Origin: SHZI01 sp040080965
GTDB lineage: Bacteria; Pseudomonadota; Gammaproteobacteria; Steroidobacterales; GCA-2729495
DNA: 63,357 bases
Assembly: GCA_040080965.1 (NCBI GenBank)
Contig: JBEBHH010000016.1
Location: 1-63,357 of the forward strand
Direction: 5' to 3'
Part shown: positions 23,298 through 29,870 of the stretch, one piece after another
Layout: each line of letters starts with the position of its first letter
Numbering within the stretch: position 1 is the first letter of the stretch
Notes under the pieces: generated by a model
What the model saw: the letters and a program-made list of their open reading frames with translations, nothing else
What the model was told of the DNA's origin: nothing
The model's database searches: none
Position numbers and translations under genes: made by a program

Positions 23298-24581
23298 TTA
23301 CGGGGCTGCCGGTGCCGCGTCGGGCAGCGGCGTGCCGGAACCCGCGGTCGCGGCCGTTTCCGGCGGGGCGGGCACGGCGATCCCGGTTTCCGCGGAATAG
23401 ATCTCCCGCAGCAACCGCCGCCATTCCTGGTAACGGGCCTCGGCCGTGCCGGTGAGCCGGCGTGTCTGCCCCTCCACTTCGACGACCAGGGGCTCGGCCT
23501 CGGCGTTGAAGCCCTCGCCGGCTTCCTTGAGGGCATCGCGGCTCACGTTGGACTCGGCGCGCTTCTCGAGCGCGCTCTTGATGCCCTCGAAGCCGCCATA
23601 GACACCGGCCATGGTGATTGCGCCGTTGTCGCCGCCGTTGCTCTCGTAAAGCACCGCGGCGAGCAGGGAAAGCGCACCCGCGGTGCCCCGGATGAAGGCC
23701 GATCGGCGCAGGTCCTGGTAGCGGATCATTTCCTCCCGCGACATCTTCCGCCAGTCCTCGTAGGGCTTGGCGAGCTCGTAGTAGAGGTTCGCGTAGTACT
23801 CGTTCAGCGTGTCGGCGAGGGCGTATTCCCGCTCGCGCACCGCGCGCATGCGGGCAACCATGGGATCGTCGGCGGCCGGCAGGCGCCGGAGCCGGTACTG
23901 CCCGGACTTGTCCTGCTCCAGCGAACCGGCGAACGCCGCCGGCACGAGGGCCGCTCCGTAGCGCAGTTCCGCCACGTTGCGCACCGTGGCGAGGTCCTTT
24001 GCCGACATTGCCTGGCGAAATTTGAGGAGGTCGTTGGCGATCTCGTTGTAGACACTCTGGTAGGGATCCTGGCCCGCTTCCCGGTACTTCGAGTAGGCCT
24101 TTTCAGGGACGGTCACGGCGTACTCCCTGTTCAGCCATTCGCGGCCGGTGGCGTCCCAGGCGCCCACCCGCAGCACCACGTCGAGCCCGTCGGATTTGTC
24201 GATGCGGCCCCAAACCGTCAGGTCGACTGCATCGGAGCGCTCGGGAACGACCCAGACCGAGCCCCACAGGCCGCTGGCCTCCATCGTGGTCTTGAGCTGG
24301 TACGGCATGTAGCGCGCCTCGGCCTGGCGCACTTCGGGGAAGATCAGCTTCTTCTCGTCCAGCTCGGCCCCCGCCTCGACGCCCGCATCGAACAGGATGA
24401 TGCCGACGTCGAGGCGCTCGGCATCCGGCAGCTCGCCGGCCGCCCGCACGAGATCAGTCTGTTCGTAGTCGATGGTGCGCCCCACCGAACACCCGCCGAG
24501 CGCGGCGGCGAGCGCGATGCTCGTGGCCGCGGCCAGCAGCCCGCGCGGGCGGCGCACCGGGTTCAGGGCAGCGTTCGTCAT
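23298..24581 (-). CDS. Lipoprotein of the motor operon (large)
   Basis: A 427-residue lipoprotein with signal sequence and lipobox LGGC (lipidated Cys31). Residues about 45-200 look like a compact mixed domain (LDVGIILFDAGVEAG, then ALDLTVWGRIDKSDGLDVVL-like strands). The C-terminal half is helical and charged, with a small Gly/Ala-rich hydrophobic segment (GALSLLAAVLYESNGGDNGA). I do not recognise the family. ATG 24581 overlaps the stop of the upstream lipoprotein gene (ATGA), and it ends 24 bases before the kinase-like gene. Lipidation places it on the periplasmic face of a membrane, a possible partner of the kinase sensor or VWA domains. Confidence 0.75.
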   Translation of the reverse strand: MTNAALNPVRRPRGLLAAATSIALAAALGGCSVGRTIDYEQTDLVRAAGELPDAERLDVGIILFDAGVEAGAELDEKKLIFPEVRQAEARYMPYQLKTTMEASGLWGSVWVVPERSDAVDLTVWGRIDKSDGLDVVLRVGAWDATGREWLNREYAVTVPEKAYSKYREAGQDPYQSVYNEIANDLLKFRQAMSAKDLATVRNVAELRYGAALVPAAFAGSLEQDKSGQYRLRRLPAADDPMVARMRAVREREYALADTLNEYYANLYYELAKPYEDWRKMSREEMIRYQDLRRSAFIRGTAGALSLLAAVLYESNGGDNGAITMAGVYGGFEGIKSALEKRAESNVSRDALKEAGEGFNAEAEPLVVEVEGQTRRLTGTAEARYQEWRRLLREIYSAETGIAVPAPPETAATAGSGTPLPDAAPAAP

Positions 24582-25573
24582 TTCTTCCGGATGCCCATGA
24601 CTTTCCGGTACTCGTCCCACAGCGCGTCCCGGATCACCGGGTCGTTCTCCGCCATGGCCGCCTCGCGCAGCTGCTTGGCCACCTGGTCTTCGCCGGAACC
24701 GTCGCGCGGGATGTCCGCCGGCAAGCCGTCGGCCGCACCCCCCGGACCGCCGGGTCCCGCAGCGCCGGTGCCGCCCGCCGTATCCGGCGCCGGCGTGCCG
24801 GAGCCCGCACCACCCGTGCCGGGGATCTTGCCGTCCGCGCCCGCGGGCGTGTCGTCGGGCGTGCCGGGGTCGCCGTCGGGTCCGACGCCGGCATCACCGC
24901 CCTTGCCGGCAGACTTGCCGCTGCCCTGGCCGCCAGCCTGGCCGCCTGCCTGGCCGCCTGCCATCCCGCCCGGTTCGCCGCCAATGCCGCCCGGTGCACC
25001 GATGCCGCCAATCCCGCCGATGCCGCCCATGCCTGGCACCGACACACTGACGTTGGGACCGTCGCCCGTCCCGCTCCCGGAGTTGGTCCCGGCACCGCCG
25101 GCCGTCCGGACCGCCGTGCTGTCACTCTCCTGGCGGGTCTCGGCAGCGCGGCCCGAGCCCTGGCCCGATTTCGCCATGGTCTCCCGCTCCCGGCCCATCT
25201 CGCCGTCGAAGTCACCCAGGGATTTGTCGAAGACGGCGCCCGGATCCTCGCCGGAACCGGTACCCGACGGGACACCCCCGGAGGCCGCCCCGGGTTGGCC
25301 GCCGGTTGGGGGGCTGCCGGCCGCGGGTGGCGACCCCGTCCCGGCGCTGCCGGAGCCCGAGGGCTGGCCGGAACCGGACGACTTGGAACCGGCCTGGCCC
25401 GACGTGGAACCCGAGCCGCTGGCGCCGCCGCTGCTGGGCAGTCCGCCCTGGGATCCCGTGGCGCCGGCGGGCGGCTGCATGGTCGAGCTGCTGCAGCCGG
25501 CCAGCAGCAGGACAGCAGCCAGTTGGGCGGCTGCCAGCACGGCGACTCGATAGACCGTCCGTTGCAGTTTCAT
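24578..25573 (-). CDS. Gly/Ser-rich low-complexity lipoprotein, first gene of the motor operon
   Basis: A 331-residue lipoprotein with lipobox LAGC (Cys27). Residues about 28-285 are low complexity: Ser/Gly/Thr-rich, then GGIGGIGGIG and tandem GGQAGGQAGGQ repeats, then Gly/Pro-rich. Only the final ~45 residues look folded (EDQVAKQLREAAMAENDPV and DALWDEYRKVMG). The pattern suggests a flexible surface tether or spacer. It starts the operon; a TATACT hexamer on the minus strand at 25603-25608 could be its -10, but no good -35 is visible. The downstream lipoprotein ATG overlaps its stop. Confidence 0.7.
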   Translation of the reverse strand: MKLQRTVYRVAVLAAAQLAAVLLLAGCSSSTMQPPAGATGSQGGLPSSGGASGSGSTSGQAGSKSSGSGQPSGSGSAGTGSPPAAGSPPTGGQPGAASGGVPSGTGSGEDPGAVFDKSLGDFDGEMGRERETMAKSGQGSGRAAETRQESDSTAVRTAGGAGTNSGSGTGDGPNVSVSVPGMGGIGGIGGIGAPGGIGGEPGGMAGGQAGGQAGGQGSGKSAGKGGDAGVGPDGDPGTPDDTPAGADGKIPGTGGAGSGTPAPDTAGGTGAAGPGGPGGAADGLPADIPRDGSGEDQVAKQLREAAMAENDPVIRDALWDEYRKVMGIRKK

Positions 25574-25602
25574 GGACTGGTGCCCGCTGACCGGTGGAGT
25601 TC

Positions 25603-25608
25603 AGTATA
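25603..25608 (-). promoter_or_regulatory. Possible -10 element of the motor operon
   Basis: TATACT on the minus strand lies about 30 bases upstream of the first lipoprotein ATG in a 201-base gap between divergent genes. No -35 match occurs at 16-18 bases, so the promoter would need an activator or another sigma factor. The rest of the gap (25609-25774) shows nothing else I can name apart from AAGGAG before maoC. Confidence 0.3.
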
Positions 25609-25774
25609 ACGCCCGGGCCGACCAGCCCGGCTCGTCACTCGGCATTTGGAGACTGCCGGTGTGGCTTAAGTTCAGCGGCCGCCCGCCGGGCCGGCGCGCC
25701 GCTGCGCTGCGCGGCACTCTGCTAGCATCGCGGCGCAGCGTCACACCGCCACCCAGATCCAAGGAGCACACGCC

Positions 25775-26242
25775 ATGGCCCTAGCCGAGGCCCTCAAGTC
25801 CCTGCAGTCCCGCGTGGGCCAGGAGATCCACACCAGCGACTGGCTCGCGATCGACCAGGCCATGATCGACGGTTTCGCCAACGCCACCCGGGACCGGCAA
25901 TGGATCCACGTGGACCCGAAGCGCGCGGCCGCGGAGTCCCCCTACGGCAAGACGATCGCCCACGGCTATCTCACCCTGTCGCTCTACCCGGTGCTGCGCG
26001 GCCTAGTGGATGCCGGCAAGCCGCTGGCGCCCGGCGTGCAGCGGGTCATCAACTACGGCATCAACAAACTGCGCTTCCCGAACGCCGTCGTCGTCGGCAG
26101 CCGCATCCGCGCCCACTGCAAACTGGTGGCCGCCGAAGAGGCCAAGGGCAGCATCGAACTCGTGGAGGAGTATTCCGTCGAGGTCGAGGGCCAGGAACGG
26201 CCCGCCTGCGTGGCCGAGTGCGTCATGCGGTTATATTTTTGA
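25775..26242 (+). CDS. MaoC-family (R)-hydratase / hot-dog dehydratase
   Basis: A 155-residue hot-dog-fold protein. The hydratase motif is seen in FANATRDRQWIHVDPKRAA and SPYGKTIAHGYLTLSL, with Asp/His of the (R)-specific enoyl-CoA hydratase active site. It probably hydrates an enoyl-CoA thioester. AAGGAG lies 9 bases before ATG 25775. The stop overlaps the TTG start of the crotonase gene (TTGA), so both enzymes are made together, suggesting successive or alternative handling of acyl-CoA substrates. Confidence 0.88.
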   Translation: MALAEALKSLQSRVGQEIHTSDWLAIDQAMIDGFANATRDRQWIHVDPKRAAAESPYGKTIAHGYLTLSLYPVLRGLVDAGKPLAPGVQRVINYGINKLRFPNAVVVGSRIRAHCKLVAAEEAKGSIELVEEYSVEVEGQERPACVAECVMRLYF

Positions 26243-27042
26243 ACGACATCCTCCTCATCGAGCACCGGGGTGACCGGCTGCAGGTCGCCATCAACCGGCC
26301 CGAGCGGCGCAATGCCCTCTCGCTCGAGTTGCTCGACCGCCTGGGCGAAGAGTTCACGCGCCACGCTGCCGATGCCTCGCTGAAGTGCGTCGTCCTGACC
26401 GCCACCGGCGACCGCTGCTTCGCCGCCGGCGGGGACCTGAAGGAACTGGACGCGGTGCGCAGCGAGGCCGACACGCTGGCGATGTCGCGCCGGGCCCGCG
26501 CGGCGCTGGATGCCGTGCGCCGCTTTCCCGTGCCCGTCATCGCGGCACTGAACGGGCACGCCCTCGGCGGCGGCGCGGAACTCGCCATGGCCTGCGACCT
26601 GCGCGTCGCGACCGCCCAGGCGGAGCTCGGCTTCCTGCAGGCCCAGCTCAACGTGACGACAGCCTGGGGTGGCGGCATCGACGTCCTCGCCCAGCTCGGT
26701 CCGGCCCGCGGCCTGGCCCTGTTGCTCGAGGCCCGGCGCATCCCGGCGGGTGAGGCGCTGCAGCTCGGCCTGCTGCAGCGGGTTTGCGGGCCCCACGAGG
26801 CCCTGGCGGACTGCACCGACCGGCTCATCGCGCCGCTGCTGCAACGGCCGGTACAGGTGCTGCGTGCCTACAAGTCGCTGGCCCTCGAAGCCCGCCTCGC
26901 GCTGCACCAGCGCCTCGCGACGGTCGAGGAGCAGGGCTTCACGACGACGTGGATCCACGCTGACCACTGGGCCGCCGCCGGGCAGGCGCTGGCGCCCCGG
27001 CCACCGGACGAGCGCCGCGGCACGGGTCCGCGTGAGGCGTAG
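26239..27042 (+). CDS. Enoyl-CoA hydratase/isomerase (crotonase) family protein
   Basis: A 267-residue crotonase. It has NRPERRNALSLELL, the oxyanion-hole segment CFAAGGDLKEL, and the second oxyanion motif ALNGHALGGGAELAMACD. The position usually holding the catalytic Glu in hydratases reads AQLNVTTAWGG, so the exact reaction (hydratase, isomerase or other) is uncertain. The only start compatible with the domain is TTG 26239, overlapping the maoC stop. The TAG stop lies inside a REP element. Confidence 0.83.
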   Translation: MNDILLIEHRGDRLQVAINRPERRNALSLELLDRLGEEFTRHAADASLKCVVLTATGDRCFAAGGDLKELDAVRSEADTLAMSRRARAALDAVRRFPVPVIAALNGHALGGGAELAMACDLRVATAQAELGFLQAQLNVTTAWGGGIDVLAQLGPARGLALLLEARRIPAGEALQLGLLQRVCGPHEALADCTDRLIAPLLQRPVQVLRAYKSLALEARLALHQRLATVEEQGFTTTWIHADHWAAAGQALAPRPPDERRGTGPREA

Positions 27043-27062
27043 GAGCGGCTTGAACCGCGGCC
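27039..27062 (+). repeat. Single GTAG REP element, GC-variant
   Basis: GTAGGAGCGGCTTGAACCGC followed by GGCC: a short stem-loop with the same GTAGGAGC head but a different stem (GCGGCTT / ACCGC) from the main family. It lies between the convergent crotonase and TauD-like genes. Its TAG at 27040-27042 is the crotonase stop codon. Confidence 0.75.
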
Positions 27063-27078
27063 CCTTCGAAGGCCGCGC

Positions 27079-27960
27079 TCAGGTCCCCGGCTGCCAGTCG
27101 CTGTGCAATGCGAGACGCCACATCAGCCGCTGCCCGGTGTAGTCGGAGTTGGGGCTGTGTTGCACGGCCCGGTTGTCCCAGAGCATCAGCGAGTTGTTGC
27201 GGTAGCGGAACCGGCAGCAGAAGACGTCGCGGACTGAATGGCGCTTCAGCATGTTCAGCACCGCGTCGCTCTCGTCGCGCGTCAGGCCCTTGATGGCGAT
27301 AGTCCAGGCCTGGTTCAGGTAAAGCATCTTCCGCCCCGTCTCGGGGTGCCTGCACACCAGCGGGTGTTCCATCTGGGGGAACTTCGCCCGCATCTTCCAC
27401 AGCATCTCGATGGCGGCGACTGACGCCGCGGAGTGATGGCCTGAGTTCAGCCCGTACTGCAGGACGTCGTGGATGGCGACCTTGTCCTCCAGGAACGCCT
27501 GCATTGCCGGCGAGAGGTTGTCGTAGGACAGGTAGTTGCTGGCGAAGAGCGTGTCGCCACCGGCAGCGGGAACGTCCCTGGCGTAGAGCATGGCGCCCAT
27601 GCTCGGATTGCGCTGGTAGGTGTGGTCCGCATGCCAGCCCAGGTTCTGCGTCGACAGGGTCTTGCCGTTCTTTGGCGCCCCGCGCAGGTAGAAGACGCCG
27701 GGCACGTCGGCCTTGTGCGGCAGGAAAGGTTCGTCCTCGAGCTTGGCGAAACGCTGGCCGAAGGCTGCAAACTGTTCCTGGCTCAGGACCTGGGCGTGGA
27801 ACATCACGGCCGAGTGATCGAGGAACGCCTGGTGGATCTGCGCAAACTCCGCATCGGACAGGTTCGCGAGGTCGACACCGGAGATTTCACAGCCGAGTGC
27901 GCCCGTGAGTTGGCGAATTTCCATTCCGCTCTCCGCCATGCGTTGTGCTGTTGCTGCCAT
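27079..27960 (-). CDS. TauD/TfdA-family Fe(II)/2-oxoglutarate dioxygenase
   Basis: A 293-residue oxygenase using Fe(II), O2 and 2-oxoglutarate. The facial triad is His110-x-Asp112 (GWHADHTY) and His268 (VQHSPNSDYTGQR), with Arg278/Arg282 for 2-oxoglutarate. The family includes taurine and 2,4-D dioxygenases; the substrate here cannot be told, and no sulfonate or ABC uptake genes are adjacent. ATG 27960 has AGGAAC upstream; ATG 27939 is an alternative. Expression is likely controlled through the palindrome-covered promoter at 28009-28040. Confidence 0.88.
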   Translation of the reverse strand: MAATAQRMAESGMEIRQLTGALGCEISGVDLANLSDAEFAQIHQAFLDHSAVMFHAQVLSQEQFAAFGQRFAKLEDEPFLPHKADVPGVFYLRGAPKNGKTLSTQNLGWHADHTYQRNPSMGAMLYARDVPAAGGDTLFASNYLSYDNLSPAMQAFLEDKVAIHDVLQYGLNSGHHSAASVAAIEMLWKMRAKFPQMEHPLVCRHPETGRKMLYLNQAWTIAIKGLTRDESDAVLNMLKRHSVRDVFCCRFRYRNNSLMLWDNRAVQHSPNSDYTGQRLMWRLALHSDWQPGT

Positions 27961-28008
27961 CGTTCGAGGTTCCTGAATTGGGTGGGCCGTAACGGCCGGG
28001 CGCGGGAA

Positions 28009-28040
28009 AAGATACTATTGTCATGTTGACATGACAATAG
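28009..28040 (-). promoter_or_regulatory. Promoter of the TauD-like gene overlapped by a palindromic operator
   Basis: On the minus strand TTGTCA (28037-28032) and TATCTT (28014-28009) are spaced 17 bases, a good sigma70 pair. The spacer and -35 coincide with a perfect 11-bp inverted repeat: CTATTGTCATG (28015-28025), 4-base centre, CATGACAATAG (28030-28040). A dimeric regulator (TetR, MarR or GntR type) bound here would occlude RNA polymerase. No regulator gene is adjacent, so the protein is encoded elsewhere. Confidence 0.75.
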
Positions 28041-28108
28041 CCTACATCGGCGCACCAGGCCCGGGGCTCAACCCCTTGTTTTCACTGGGAGCCGCGCCGA
28101 AATCGCGA

Positions 28109-29779
28109 TCAGGCAGTCGACGGTGAGCGCAGCTCGCGGCGGAGGATCTTGCCAACGTTCGACTTGGGCAGGGAGTCGCGGAATTCGACCTGCCGGGGAA
28201 TCTTGTAGGGAGCGAGCGAGCCGCGCAGAAAGTCACGCACTTCGTCGACCGTCAGGCTCTGGCCGGCCCTTGGCACGACGAACAGCTTCACGGCCTCCCC
28301 CGTACGGTCGTCCGGCACGCCGATGCAGGCCGCTTCGAGAACCGCGGGGTGGTGAGTAATCGCGGCCTCGACCTCGTTGGGATAAACCTTCAGGCCGGAG
28401 ACGTCGATCATGTCCTTCTTGCGGTCGACGATCCGGAAGTAGCCACGCTCGTCCATGACGGCGATGTCGCCCGTGCGCAGGAACCCGTCGCTGGTCATGG
28501 CGTTGGCGGTGGCATCAGAATCGTTCCAGTAGCCGAGCATTACCTGCGGGCCATGGACGCAGATCTCGCCCGGGTCGCCCGGCGCCACGTCGCTGCCGTC
28601 CTCGCCCCGAAGCGTTACAACCGTGTCCGGCAGCGGCAGGCCGATGCTGCCGTTGTATTCCTTCAGGCTGATCGGATTGATCGTCACCACCGGCGAGGTT
28701 TCCGAGAGGCCATAGCCCTCGAGGATCAGGTGACCCGTGATCTCCATCCAGCGTTTCGCGGTGGCGGGCATGACCGCCATGCCGCCCGCCGAGGTGACCT
28801 TGAGCGTGGCGAAATCCACGCTGGGGAGGTCCGGGTGTTCCACGAGGGCCTGGTACAGCGTGTTCACGCCGGTGATCGCCGTGAACTTCCAGCGCTTGAG
28901 CTCGGCAATCAGTCCCCTGATGTTCCGCGGATCCGTGATCAGGATGTTGTGTCCGCCCGTGTCCACGTAGCACAGGCAGTTACACATCAGCGCGTACACG
29001 TGGTAGAGCGGCAGCGGCGTGATCATGATTTCATGGCCGTCGACGCGGTCAGCGGCAAACCAGGTATTGATCTGCCGGATGTTCGCCACGAGGTTCGCGT
29101 GCGTGAGCATCGCCCCGCGTGAGCGGCCCGTGGTTCCGCCGGTGTACTGCAGGCAGGCCAGGTCGGCGCCGGTGGGCGGCTCGGGCTGGCGGAAATCGTC
29201 CGGCGCGCAGTCCTCGACGGCGGACCAGTCCACGGCTCCCGGCACGGCGGGGGTCGGCATGCGGCGCCAGTAGCGCATGACGGCGTTGGTCAACGCACCG
29301 CGGGGGAACCCGAGCAGGTCGCCAATGCCGGTGACGAGGACATGGCGCACCCCAACCCGCTCCTGGATCTCCGCGAACACCCCGGCGCGCTGCGCCAGAA
29401 CCACGAGCACCTTGGCCCCGCTGTCATTGAGCTGGTGTTCCAGTTCGGGCGCCGTGTACATCGGATTGACGTTGACGGCCACCATGCTGGCCCGCCAGGT
29501 GCCGAACAGTGCGACCGGGTACTGGATGAGATTGGGCAGCATGATGGCCACCCGGTCGCCCGGGCCGACGTCGGGCAGGCTCTGCAGCCATGTGGCGAAG
29601 CGGCGCTGGAGCACGTCCAGCTCGCGATAGCTGATCGTCCGGCCGAGATTGCTGAAGGAGGGCCGGTCGGGGAAGCGGGCGATGGCCCGGTCCACCACGT
29701 CCACCAGGGACTCCGTGGGATCCAGGTCCAGGGTGGCCGGCACGCCCGGCGGATAGGCGCTTAACCAGGGCTTCTCCAT
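28109..29779 (-). CDS. fadD: Long-chain fatty-acid-CoA ligase (FadD-like)
   Basis: A 556-residue ANL-superfamily enzyme that activates fatty acids through an acyl-AMP. Motifs: the P-loop YTGGTTGRSRGAM, the adenylate motif EGYGLSETSP, the hinge RIVDRKKDMIDVSG, and the C-terminal Lys in SNVGKILRREL. Length and the linker VSGLKVYPNEVE are typical of FadD. ATG 29779 was chosen; a GTG/ATG extension to 29797 is possible. It is divergent from the HMG-CoA reductase fusion gene (91 bases between starts). Confidence 0.9.
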   Translation of the reverse strand: MEKPWLSAYPPGVPATLDLDPTESLVDVVDRAIARFPDRPSFSNLGRTISYRELDVLQRRFATWLQSLPDVGPGDRVAIMLPNLIQYPVALFGTWRASMVAVNVNPMYTAPELEHQLNDSGAKVLVVLAQRAGVFAEIQERVGVRHVLVTGIGDLLGFPRGALTNAVMRYWRRMPTPAVPGAVDWSAVEDCAPDDFRQPEPPTGADLACLQYTGGTTGRSRGAMLTHANLVANIRQINTWFAADRVDGHEIMITPLPLYHVYALMCNCLCYVDTGGHNILITDPRNIRGLIAELKRWKFTAITGVNTLYQALVEHPDLPSVDFATLKVTSAGGMAVMPATAKRWMEITGHLILEGYGLSETSPVVTINPISLKEYNGSIGLPLPDTVVTLRGEDGSDVAPGDPGEICVHGPQVMLGYWNDSDATANAMTSDGFLRTGDIAVMDERGYFRIVDRKKDMIDVSGLKVYPNEVEAAITHHPAVLEAACIGVPDDRTGEAVKLFVVPRAGQSLTVDEVRDFLRGSLAPYKIPRQVEFRDSLPKSNVGKILRRELRSPSTA

Positions 29780-29870
29780 GCCGCTAGGATCGCACAATCC
29801 CGGCGTCGTGGACGTGGCGGCAAGTCCGCATTCCTGCTACGGTTTGCCCGCCTTAAACCCAGGGTATCCC

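Noticed and set aside
18580..24581. Type VI secretion (PpkA/Fha/TagF-like) signalling locus
   Set aside because: Kinase, FHA and VWA domains recall T6SS post-translational control, but no Tss structural gene is present nearby.
24880..25040. Tandem GGQA/GGI repeats as a possible CRISPR or minisatellite
   Set aside because: They are in-frame coding repeats of 9-12 bases without spacers of CRISPR size.
24591..25553. A Pro-rich 320-codon plus-strand frame opposite the Gly-rich lipoprotein
   Set aside because: Poly-Pro is the antisense reading of Gly codons; the minus-strand frame has a lipobox and operon overlaps.
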